Both the position numbers and the translations under genes were made by a program. Positions 7,955 to 16,600 of a DNA stretch of 41,060 bases are shown here, piece by piece. The DNA is taken from positions 1 to 41,060 of the forward strand of contig NZ_JAFNAW010000032.1 in the NCBI RefSeq assembly GCF_017356265.1, written 5' to 3'. The notes under the pieces were generated by a model. That model was not told the origin of the DNA, ran no database searches, and was given only the letters and a program-made list of their open reading frames with translations. This DNA comes from Paracoccus fontiphilus (GTDB taxonomy: Bacteria; Pseudomonadota; Alphaproteobacteria; Rhodobacterales; Rhodobacteraceae). The stretch's first letter is position 1. Each line of letters starts with the position of its first letter.

Positions 7955-8719
7955 ATGCGCAGCGCCATCCTGTCCGCCGTTCTTGCCCTGACCACCGCCC
8001 TGCCCGCCGCGGCGGACACGATCCGCGTCGGCATGTCGGGCGGCTATTTCCCCTTCACCTTCACCCGCGCGGACGAGCTGCAGGGCTTCGAGGTGGACCT
8101 GATGAACGCCGTGGGCGCCATCACCGGCGACGAGGTCGAGTTCGTCACCATGTCCTTTTCCGGCCTGATCGGCGCACTGGAATCGGGCCGCATCGACACG
8201 GTGGCCAACCAGATCACCATCACCCCCGAACGCGAGGCGAAGTTCGCCTTTACCCAGCCTTATGTTTATGACGGCGCGCAGGTCGTGGTGAAGGAAGGCA
8301 ACGAAGGCGCGATCACCGGCCCCGAAAGCCTGAAGGGCAAGTCGGTCGCGGTGAACCTGGGCTCCAACTACGAGGAACTGCTGCGCGCCCTGCCCTATGC
8401 GTCCGAGATCGACATCCGCACCTATGAATCCAACATCGAGCAGGACACCGCGCTGGGCCGGGTCGATGCCTTCGTGATGGACCGCGTGTCCTCGGCCCAG
8501 GTGATCAAGGAAAGCCCCCTGCCCCTGGCGCTTGCGGGCCAGCCCTTCAGCGAAATCCAGAACGCCCTGCCCTTCCGCAAGGACGAGGCCGGAATGGCCC
8601 TGCGCGACAAGGTCGATGCGGCGATCACGCAGTTGAAGGAAAACGGCACGCTTTCCGAGATCTCGCAGAAATGGCTGGATGCCGATGTGACGAAGCCCCT
8701 GGCCGCCGCCGCTGAATGA
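7955..8719 (+). CDS. Amino-acid ABC transporter, periplasmic binding protein
   Basis: A 254-residue family 3 solute-binding protein. The start at 7955 is supported by AAGGAG seven bases upstream and by a typical signal peptide ending ALPAAADT. The mature part shows the family pattern: IRVGMSGGYFPFTF, LQGFEVDLMNAVG, GLIGALESGRIDTVANQITI, TPEREAKFAFTQPY, the Asp of GRVDAFVMDR, and the C-terminal LKENGTLSEISQKWLDADV. Closest in style to cystine or polar amino-acid receptors (TcyA/FliY-like), but the substrate is inferred. It captures the amino acid in the periplasm for the permease and ATPase encoded immediately downstream; its stop overlaps the permease start as ATGA. Confidence 0.92.
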   Translation: MRSAILSAVLALTTALPAAADTIRVGMSGGYFPFTFTRADELQGFEVDLMNAVGAITGDEVEFVTMSFSGLIGALESGRIDTVANQITITPEREAKFAFTQPYVYDGAQVVVKEGNEGAITGPESLKGKSVAVNLGSNYEELLRALPYASEIDIRTYESNIEQDTALGRVDAFVMDRVSSAQVIKESPLPLALAGQPFSEIQNALPFRKDEAGMALRDKVDAAITQLKENGTLSEISQKWLDADVTKPLAAAAE

Positions 8720-9390
8720 GGCCGCTCGACACCGCCTACATGGGGGACCTGGTGCCGATCATCCTCGGCTATGTGCCCCTGACGCTGGGGATGGCGCTTG
8801 TCGCGATGGCGGCGGCGCTGTGCCTTTCGTCGGTGCTTGCCATCGTGCGCGTGCTGCGCGTTCCGGTCGCGGACAGCGTGGTGGCGGTGTTCATCAGCTT
8901 CTTCCGCGGCACGCCGCTGCTGGTGCAACTGTTCCTGTTCTATTACGGCCTGCCGCAGCTGTTCCCCGCCATGACCAGCATCGACGGGATCACGGCGGCG
9001 GTGATCGGCCTGACGCTGCATTTCTCGGCCTACATGGCCGAAAGCATCCGGGGCGCGATCCTGGGCGTGGACCGCAGCCAGTGGGAGGCCGCGCAGTCGA
9101 TCGGCATGACGCAGGGCCAGCTTCTGCGCCGGATCGTGCTGCCGCAGGCGTCGCGCGTGGCGGCGCCGACGCTGATGAACTATTTCATCGACCTGATCAA
9201 AAGCACCTCGCTGGCCTTCACGCTGGGCGTGACGGAAATGATGGGCGCCGCCCAGAAGGAAGCGGCGGGCAGCTTCCTGTATCTTGAAGCCTTCCTGGTG
9301 GTCGCGGTGATCTACTGGATCATGGTCGAGGCGCTGTCCGTCGGTCAGCGCTGGATGGAACGCCGTCTCGGAAAGGCCGTCGCCCGATGA
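8716..9390 (+). CDS. Amino-acid ABC transporter permease
   Basis: A 224-residue inner-membrane permease of the polar amino-acid family (HisM/GlnP type). It has about five hydrophobic segments and the EAA-type loop that contacts the ATPase: EAAQSIGMTQGQLLRRIVLP, with the usual Gly three residues on and the QASRVAAPTLMNYFIDLIKS block. FFRGTPLLVQLFLFYYGLPQ near residue 60-80 is the standard family signature. There is one permease gene only, so it probably acts as a homodimer. It overlaps both neighbours by four bases (ATGA at each junction). Confidence 0.93.
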   Translation: MRPLDTAYMGDLVPIILGYVPLTLGMALVAMAAALCLSSVLAIVRVLRVPVADSVVAVFISFFRGTPLLVQLFLFYYGLPQLFPAMTSIDGITAAVIGLTLHFSAYMAESIRGAILGVDRSQWEAAQSIGMTQGQLLRRIVLPQASRVAAPTLMNYFIDLIKSTSLAFTLGVTEMMGAAQKEAAGSFLYLEAFLVVAVIYWIMVEALSVGQRWMERRLGKAVAR

Positions 9391-10127
9391 AATGCGAGAT
9401 CGACATCGCGGGCCTTGTCAAGCGTTTCGGGACCACCACGGTCCTGGACGGCATCGACCTGTGCCTGAAGCCGGGGGAACGGGTGGCGATCATCGGCCCC
9501 TCGGGCACCGGCAAATCGACGCTGCTGCGCTGCCTCAACTGGCTGGACGCGCCGGATGCGGGGCGGATCACGGTGGGCGACCTGTCGGTCGATGCGGCCC
9601 ATGCCACGCGCGCGCAGATTCTGGCGCTGCGGCGGCGGACGGGGTTCGTGTTCCAGAACTATGCGCTGTTCGCCAACAAGACCGCGCGGCAGAACATCAT
9701 GGAGGGGCTGACCACCGTTCGGGGCTGGTCCACGGCCAAGGCCACGGCGCGGGCCGACGAGATCCTGGCCCAGATCGGTCTGGCGGACCGGGGCGGCAGC
9801 TATCCCGCGGCCCTGTCCGGCGGCCAGCAGCAGCGCGTGGGCATCGGTCGCGCCATGGCGCTGGATGCCGACCTGCTGCTGTTCGACGAACCCACAAGCG
9901 CGCTGGACCCCGAATGGGTGGGCGAGGTGCTGGACCTGATAAGGTCCATCGCCGACGGGCGTCAGACCATGCTGATCGTCACGCATGAGATGCAGTTCGC
10001 GCGCGAGATCGCCGACCGGATCGTCTTCATGGAAGGCGGGCGGATCGTCGAACAGGGACCGCCCGCGCAGATCTTCGGGGATGCGCAGGATGAACGCACC
10101 CGCGCCTTCCTGCGAAGGGTCAGCTAG
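9387..10127 (+). CDS. Amino-acid ABC transporter ATP-binding protein
   Basis: A 246-residue ABC ATPase that powers uptake of the amino acid bound by the upstream receptor. Motifs in order: Walker A GPSGTGKSTLLR (about 38-49), the Q-loop in VFQNYALF, the signature LSGGQQQRVGIGRAMAL, Walker B LLLFDEPTSALDPE, and the switch His in VTHEMQFAREIADR. The C-terminal EQGPPAQIF is typical of the polar amino-acid family. It is last in the three-gene operon. Its TAG stop overlaps the TAG stop of the convergent small gene on the opposite strand within the palindrome CTAG. Confidence 0.95.
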   Translation: MKCEIDIAGLVKRFGTTTVLDGIDLCLKPGERVAIIGPSGTGKSTLLRCLNWLDAPDAGRITVGDLSVDAAHATRAQILALRRRTGFVFQNYALFANKTARQNIMEGLTTVRGWSTAKATARADEILAQIGLADRGGSYPAALSGGQQQRVGIGRAMALDADLLLFDEPTSALDPEWVGEVLDLIRSIADGRQTMLIVTHEMQFAREIADRIVFMEGGRIVEQGPPAQIFGDAQDERTRAFLRRVS

Positions 10128-10555
10128 CGCAGGCCCGCCGTGCGGTAATAGACGTCCACGTCGCGCGCGGTGTCATAACCGATGCCCGAGGCGATGATGC
10201 AGCTTGTGTCGTCCTGGCGCGGGGCGACCAGCGTCCAGGTGCCCATCTGCTGGGAAGCCCAAAGTTCGGTCGCGGCATGGCCGTCGCCGGGGACGAGGGC
10301 TTCGTTGAAGTCGTGCTGCAGGGTCTGGCGGATCTCGGCGTCGTCGGCGCAGTAAGGCTGGTCGCCGACCGCCATGTCCGAGGTGGGCAGGTCCTGCGCC
10401 TGTTCCAGAAGCGTGGCGGTATCGACACCGGCCATGGCCGACCAGGCCTCGACCGGCTGGTCGGGGCGGGTCGCTGAAACGGCGGGCATGGCCATCAGAG
10501 CCACGACGCTGCCGGCCATTCCCAGGCTGGCGATGCGGTTGGCGATGCGGGTCAT
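10124..10555 (-). CDS. Small secreted protein of unknown function
   Basis: A 143-residue protein that I do not recognise. It begins with a classical signal peptide (basic MTRIANR, then a hydrophobic run ending MPAVSA), so it should be periplasmic or secreted. The mature part has two cysteines (QPYCADD and TSCIIASG) that could form one disulfide, and ends in VYYRTAGLR. The start is supported by GAAAGG nine bases upstream. It is convergent with the ABC ATPase, sharing the CTAG stop palindrome, and divergent from glucokinase. Nothing in the neighbourhood suggests a specific role. Confidence 0.75.
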   Translation of the reverse strand: MTRIANRIASLGMAGSVVALMAMPAVSATRPDQPVEAWSAMAGVDTATLLEQAQDLPTSDMAVGDQPYCADDAEIRQTLQHDFNEALVPGDGHAATELWASQQMGTWTLVAPRQDDTSCIIASGIGYDTARDVDVYYRTAGLR

Positions 10556-10574
10556 GGTTTCGGCCTTTCATCCA

Positions 10575-10596
10575 GTGTTTGCTGGGGACAAAACAC
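10575..10596. promoter_or_regulatory. Inverted repeat in the divergent region upstream of glucokinase
   Basis: GTGTTT (10575-10580) and AAACAC (10591-10596) form a perfect six-base inverted repeat with a ten-base spacer, just upstream of the minus-strand secreted protein. A second stem, CGCGGCG-ttg-CGCCGCG, lies at 10632-10648 on the glucokinase side. Either could be an operator or leader structure; no regulator is identified. Confidence 0.3.
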
Positions 10597-10712
10597 GCCA
10601 TCGCGGCCCGGGGTTCCCTTTCCCGCCGTGACGCGGCGTTGCGCCGCGCGCTGAAACCGGGCAATTCTGTCGTGACATGAAGGACTAAGGCGACAGGAAG
10701 GACGGACCGAAA

Positions 10713-11639
10713 ATGGCGATACTTCTGGGCGATGTGGGGGGCACGAACGCCCGTCTGGCCCTGGCGCGCAACGGCAGCATCGACACCCGGACCGTGACGC
10801 GGTTTCGCGGCGACGATTACGCCAGCTTCGACGACGTGGTCCGCCAGTTCCTGCAGGAACAGGACCAGCCGCGCGTCAGCGCTGTCTGCATCGCGGTCGC
10901 GGGCCCGGTCAGCGGCGGGCAGGCCCGCCTGACCAACCGCCCCTGGGACTTCGACGAGGACCGGCTGGCCCGCTTGACGGATGCCGACCATGTGCGCCTG
11001 ATCAACGACCTGACCGCGCTGGGCTATGCCACCCCTTCCCTGGGCGGCGACGGGGTGGCCGTCCTGCGCACGGCCCCCGCCGACCGGGCGCGGAACGGCC
11101 AGGCGCTGGTGGTGAACCTGGGCACCGGCTTCAACGTCTGCGCGGTCCGCAGCCTGCCCGGCGGCGCCATCACCGCGCTGGAAGCCGAGGAAGGCCATAC
11201 CCAGTTGCCCGCCAACATCTACCTGCGCCTGCTGGACGCCGTCGGACCCGAGGCGATCAAGGGCTTCACCTCGACCGAGGAAACCTTTGCCGGGCGCGGG
11301 CTGTCGCGCCTGCACGCGGCGCTGACGCACACGGCCCCCGTGCCGGGCGAGCAGATCGACCGGGCGGCGGATGCGGGTGATCCGGTCGCGAACGCCACCT
11401 ATGACCTGTTCGCCGATCTGGTGGGCCTGCTGTGCCGCGAACTGGCGCTGCGCTTCATGCCGCTTGACGGGCTGTTCCTGGCGGGCAGCGTGGGCCGCAG
11501 CATCGCCGACCGGATGGACCTGTTCCAGGCCTCGTTCCTGGCCGAGTCCTTCATGCGCCACATTCCCGAAAACACGCCCATCTACCTGATCCGCGACGAC
11601 ATGGCCGCGCTGCAAGGCTGCCTGGCCGCGCTGTCCTGA
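10713..11639 (+). CDS. glk: Glucokinase
   Basis: A 308-residue sugar kinase of the proteobacterial glucokinase family; it phosphorylates glucose with ATP to glucose 6-phosphate in the cytoplasm, feeding the Entner-Doudoroff or pentose-phosphate route. The ATP phosphate-1 motif GDVGGTNARLAL is at residues 6-17, the sugar-binding Asn-Asp in LINDLTALGYA is near 100, and EEGHTQLPAN matches the family's EGGH block. The second phosphate motif, NLGTGFNVCAV, departs from the usual GTGLG form, so kinetics or substrate range may differ. The start has AGGAAGGA about ten bases upstream. It is a single gene, divergent from the small secreted protein, 119 bases before tamA. Confidence 0.88.
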   Translation: MAILLGDVGGTNARLALARNGSIDTRTVTRFRGDDYASFDDVVRQFLQEQDQPRVSAVCIAVAGPVSGGQARLTNRPWDFDEDRLARLTDADHVRLINDLTALGYATPSLGGDGVAVLRTAPADRARNGQALVVNLGTGFNVCAVRSLPGGAITALEAEEGHTQLPANIYLRLLDAVGPEAIKGFTSTEETFAGRGLSRLHAALTHTAPVPGEQIDRAADAGDPVANATYDLFADLVGLLCRELALRFMPLDGLFLAGSVGRSIADRMDLFQASFLAESFMRHIPENTPIYLIRDDMAALQGCLAALS

Positions 11640-11758
11640 GGGCAACAGATCACGGAAAGCTGATCCCCCGCCGCGTTTTCGCCCATGATTCGCTTGGATT
11701 CGCCCGGTCGATCCTGTTCAAATGCCCACAAAGCAAGAACACACGAGGGGCAGGAACG

Positions 11759-13615
11759 ATGCGGGCATATCTGCGGGCGGCGCTGGTGGCATCCACGGTC
11801 ATCGGCTGCGGGGGCGCGGTCTGGGCGCAGTCCTCGAACCCGTTCTCGGGGCTGTTCGGCGGCCGGGATCGGACCGACGGCCCCGTTTCCCTGCGTTTCC
11901 AGGTCCAAGGCGGCGAGGGTCTTGACCGCACGCTGCGCAATGCCTCGCTGATCACGGGCGCGCTGTCCGAGGGGCGGACGACCGGGCAGGACGTGCTGGC
12001 GGCCGCGCGGGCGGATTACGCGCGCATCCTGGGCAATCTGTATGACCAGGGCTACTACTCGGCCATCATCAACATCACGCTGGACGGGGTCGAGGCGGCC
12101 GAGATCGCGCCCCTGGACGCGCCCGCCCAGGTCCGCGAGGTCGTGGTCGCCGTCCAGACCGGCCCGCAGTTCCGCTTTTCCCGCGCGGCCATCGCGCCGG
12201 TGGCGCCCCGGACCGACCTGCCCGACGAATACCGGCAGGGAGAGGTGGCGGGCACCGGCACCATCCGCGCTGCCGCGACCGCCGGGGTCGCGGGCTGGCG
12301 CGAGGTGGGCCATGCCAAGGCCGACGTGGCGGGCCAGGAAATCACCGCCGACCACATCGGCAACGTGGTGGACAGCCGCGTCGATCTGGCGCCCGGCCCC
12401 GCCGTCACCTTCGGCCGCCTGAACATGCGCGGCTATGACCGCATGAACCCGCGCCGCCTGCACAAGATCGCCGGCCTGCCCGAGGGGGAACGGTTCGATC
12501 CCGACGAGGTCGAGGACGTCCGCAAGCGCCTGCGCCGGTCGGGCGTCTTCTCGGCCATCACGCTGGAGGAGGCGGAAACGCTGAACCCCGACGGCAGCAT
12601 GGACATCAACCTGACCGTGGTGGAACAGAAGCCCCGCCGGATCGGCGCGGGGTTCGAGATCTCGACCACGGACGGGGCGCTGCTGTCGGCCTACTGGATG
12701 CACCGCAACCTTCTGGGCGGCGGCGAGCGCCTGCGGATCGAGGCCGAGACCAAGGACATCGGGTCCGACACCAGTGGCCGGGACGAACGGATCACCCTGC
12801 GCATCGACCGCCCCGCCACGATCACGCCCGACACCACGGCCTATGTCCTGACCAGCCTGGCCCGGATGCGGGAAGAAGATTACGACGAGGACACCGGCAC
12901 CATCGGCCTGGGCTTCAACCACATCTTCAGCGACCGCTTCACCTTCGACACGGGCGTGCAGTACCAGTTCTCGCGCGTGTATGACGACCTGGGCGAGACG
13001 GACTTCAAGGTCCTGGCCTTTCCCACGGCGGTGATGTGGGACGCGCGCGACAACGAGAACAACGCCAAGCGCGGCTATTACCTGCAGGGCGACGCCACGC
13101 CCTTCAAGGGCTTCGACGGCACCGATTCCGGCGTCCGCGTGCTGGGGGAAGGCCGCGCCTTCTATTCGCTCGGCCCCGACGACCGCTTCACGCTTGCGGG
13201 CCGCGCCCGCATCGGCAGCGTCCTGGGCAGCGAGATCGAGAACACGCCCCGCAACTACCTGTTCTTCTCGGGCGGGGGCGGCACGGTGCGGGGCCAGCCC
13301 TACCAGTCGCTGGGGGTCGAGGAAATCCAGGGCCCGAACGGTCCGATCAAGACCGGCGGCACCAGCGTGGCGAACCTGTCGGCCGAGGTCCGCTTCCAGG
13401 TCCGCGAGAAGATCGGCCTAGTGGCCTTCGCCGATTACGGCGAGGTCTGGGCGGAAGATGGCTGGAACGGCACAAGCGAATGGCACTCGGGGGCGGGGAT
13501 CGGCGTTCGGTACGACACGCCCATCGGGCCGCTGCGTTTCGACGTGGCCGGACCTACCGGGGGAGACACCGGCGAGGGCGTGCAGCTTTATCTGGGACTG
13601 GGGCAGGCTTTCTGA
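11759..13615 (+). CDS. tamA: Translocation and assembly module outer-membrane protein TamA
   Basis: A 618-residue Omp85-superfamily protein. It starts with a signal peptide ending VWAQ. The N-terminal half holds POTRA-type domains (for example VRFxF-like LRFQVQGGE near 45, and INLTVVEQKPRRIGAGFEI closing the third at about 282-300). The C-terminal half, from about 300, is a 16-strand-type barrel with the Omp85 loop motif VRGQPYQSLG near 505 and the final strand GVQLYLGLGQAF ending in Phe, the usual BAM recognition end. TamA works with TamB to insert autotransporters and other outer-membrane proteins and to move lipids to the outer membrane. The stop overlaps the tamB ATG by one base (TGATG). 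Confidence 0.93.
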   Translation: MRAYLRAALVASTVIGCGGAVWAQSSNPFSGLFGGRDRTDGPVSLRFQVQGGEGLDRTLRNASLITGALSEGRTTGQDVLAAARADYARILGNLYDQGYYSAIINITLDGVEAAEIAPLDAPAQVREVVVAVQTGPQFRFSRAAIAPVAPRTDLPDEYRQGEVAGTGTIRAAATAGVAGWREVGHAKADVAGQEITADHIGNVVDSRVDLAPGPAVTFGRLNMRGYDRMNPRRLHKIAGLPEGERFDPDEVEDVRKRLRRSGVFSAITLEEAETLNPDGSMDINLTVVEQKPRRIGAGFEISTTDGALLSAYWMHRNLLGGGERLRIEAETKDIGSDTSGRDERITLRIDRPATITPDTTAYVLTSLARMREEDYDEDTGTIGLGFNHIFSDRFTFDTGVQYQFSRVYDDLGETDFKVLAFPTAVMWDARDNENNAKRGYYLQGDATPFKGFDGTDSGVRVLGEGRAFYSLGPDDRFTLAGRARIGSVLGSEIENTPRNYLFFSGGGGTVRGQPYQSLGVEEIQGPNGPIKTGGTSVANLSAEVRFQVREKIGLVAFADYGEVWAEDGWNGTSEWHSGAGIGVRYDTPIGPLRFDVAGPTGGDTGEGVQLYLGLGQAF

Positions 13616-16600
13616 TGCGCAAACTCTGGCTGTTTCTTTTCGCGATCCTGTTTCCGCTGTCGGTGATGGCGCAAAGCGCAGCCGAGATTTCGCAGCAGGA
13701 AAGCGACGACCGGGGCTTTCTGACCCGGCTTCTGGAACGCAACCTGTCCAGCGCCGGCCGCGAGGTCGTGATCGACGGGTTCGAGGGTGCGCTGTCGTCG
13801 CGCGCCACCTTCCGTCGGATCACCATCGCCGATGGCGAGGGCACCTGGCTGACGCTGAACGACGGCGCGATCCAGTGGAACCGCTCGGCCCTGCTGCGCG
13901 GCCGGATCGAGATCGCCGAGATGTCCGCGCGCGAGATCCTGCTGCCCCGCCTGCCCCAGGGCGAACAGCAGGCCCCCACCGCCGAGGCGCGGGAATTCGA
14001 ATTCGCCCTGCCCGACCTGCCTGTCGCCCTCAACATCGAGCAGATCAAGGCCGACCGGGTGGAACTGGGCGAGCCCGTGATCGGCCTTGCCGCCGCCATC
14101 TCGATGGCGGGCGGCATGAGCCTCGAGGGCGGCGAGGGACAGGCCAAGCTGGCGATCCAGCGCCTGGACGGGCCGCGCGGCAGCTTCAACCTGGATACCG
14201 GCTTTTCGAACCAGACGAAGATCCTGCGCGTGGGCCTGACCCTGGACGAGGCCGAGGACGGGCTGCTGGTCAACCTGATCGACCTTTACGACAAGCCCTC
14301 GGTGGTGGCGGAAATCAGCGGCGAAGGCCAGATCAAGGATTTCGGCGTCGATATCAAGCTGGCGACCGACGGCCTGCCCCGCGTGACGGGGCGCGTCAGC
14401 GCGGCGGGCGGACCCGACGGCCAGGGCAATCCCGGCACCAACTTCCGCCTGCAACTGGGCGGCGACGTGGCGTCCCTGCTGGCGCCGCAGAACCGCACCT
14501 TCTTCGGCAACCAGGTGCAGCTTCTGGCCGAAGGCTGGCGCGGCGACGACGGCCGCCTGGCGATCCCCACCCTGAACCTTGCGACCGAGGCGCTGACGCT
14601 GGACGGCAGCGCGGCCATCAACGCCCAAGGCGCGCCGCAGAACGCCAACCTGCTGATCACGCTGGGATCGGATGCGGGCGCGGCCCAGGTGCCGGTCGCC
14701 CTGCCCTTCGCGGGCGAGAACGCGACGGTCGAATCCGGTCGGCTGGAACTGCAATACGATGCGGCCCAGGGCCAGGGCTGGGTGCTGAACGGCCGCGTGG
14801 GCGCGCTGGATCTGGGCGACGTGTCGCTGGGCCAGTTGCAGCTGGACGGGTCGGGCGCGGTGGTGCTGGATGGCGGCAGCCTGCAGGCGATCAACGGCGG
14901 CATCCGTTTCGGATCGCGGCAGATGGTCTTCACCGATGCCGGGCTGGCCCAGGCCATCGGGCCGGAGGTCACCGGAAGCACCACGTTCGACTTCACCCCC
15001 GGCAACGCGGTCAGGTTCACCGATCTGGCGATCACCGGCAGCGATTACGGGCTGGAGGGCATGCTGCAACTGTCGGGCCTGACCACCGGCTTCGTCCTGT
15101 CGGGCAACATGGGCGCGCGCTATGACGACCTGGGCCGGATATCGACGCTTGCGGGCCGCGACCTGTCCGGGCGGGCCGATGCCAGCGTCCTGGGCTACTA
15201 CAACTTCTTGGGGCGTGACTTCGCCATCACCTCGACCGTCGCGGGGACCGATATCACCGTCGATCAGCCCCAACTCGACCGTCTTCTGGCGGGCCGGTCC
15301 ACCATCGACCTGCGCGCGCGGCGTGACCGGACCGGGATCAAGCTGACCGAGCTTTCCGTCAACGCGCAGCGCCTGACGGCGCAGGCGCAGGGCTATGTCA
15401 ACAGCCTGTCCAGCGACATCACCGCCACGGTTTCCATGCCGTCGCTGCAGGATGCCGACCCGAACTTCTCGGGCGCGCTGCAGGCGGATGCGAAACTCTC
15501 GGGTGCGGCGGGCCAACGGCAACTGACCGTCAGCGGCGAGGCCGAGGATCTGCGCTTGGGGATCGAAGCCTTGGACAATGCGCTGGAAGGCGCCACCACG
15601 CTGACCGTACTGGCGGCCGAAAGGCCGCAGGGCTACGAGGTCGAGGTCTTCCGGCTTGCCAACCCGCAACTGCGCGCGGAAGGCCGCGGCAGCTTCGCGG
15701 CGGGCGCGCTGGATGCCAGCGTCGATCTGTCCGTGCCCGATCTGGCGGCGATCCGCGACGGCTGGACCGGCGGCTTCGACGCCATGGCGCGGCTCTCCGA
15801 GCAGGACGGCACGCGCTTCATCGACATGACCGGATCGGGCCAGAACCTGTCCTTCGGCGTCCAGAACACTGACGCGGCGCTGACCGGCACCACCCGCCTG
15901 CGCGTCCAGGCCGAGGAAAAGGACGGCACCGTCACCCTGCGCGACGTTCAACTGGTCAACGACCAGTTGAACGCGACCGCGCAGGGTGTCTACGGCCCCG
16001 GCGTCACCGACATTTCCGCCGATGTCGCGGTCGCCTCGCTGGCGCCCTTCGGGCCCGGCTGGCGCGGCGCGCTGGATCTGACCGGCAGCTTCCGTGAGGC
16101 GGGCGACGGCATCCGGCGGCTGGAGGTCAACGGCACCGGGCGCGACCTGTCCTTCGGCCAGGCGCAGGTCGATGGCGCGCTGGCGGGGGAAACCCGGCTG
16201 GCGGTCACGGGCACCGAACGGGGCGGCGTCTTCACCATCGAACAGGCGAGGGTGGACAACCCCCGCCTGGGCGTGACGGCGGCCGGGACGGTGGGCGGCG
16301 ATCAGACCGACGTGACCGCGCAGGTGAACGCGCAGGATCTGCGCTTTCTGGGCAACGGCATCAGCGGGGCGCTGAACGCCGATGCCCGCCTTGTCCAGCA
16401 GGCGGGCACCCGGCGCATCACCGCCACCGGGACGGCCAACGGGCTGTCGCTGGGCCAGCCCAGGGTCGATCCGCTGCTGCGGGGCCAGACCAGCTTCGAT
16501 GTCGCGGCCACGCAAGGCGCGGCGGGCCTGTCCTTCCAGCGGCTGAACGTCCAGAACCCGCAACTGTCGGTCCAGGCGGATGGCGATACGGCCAGCGGCA

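Noticed and set aside
13036..13614. A 193-codon upstream extension of tamB
   Set aside because: It overlaps the barrel-coding part of tamA; the ATG at 13615 starts with a membrane anchor and overlaps the tamA stop.
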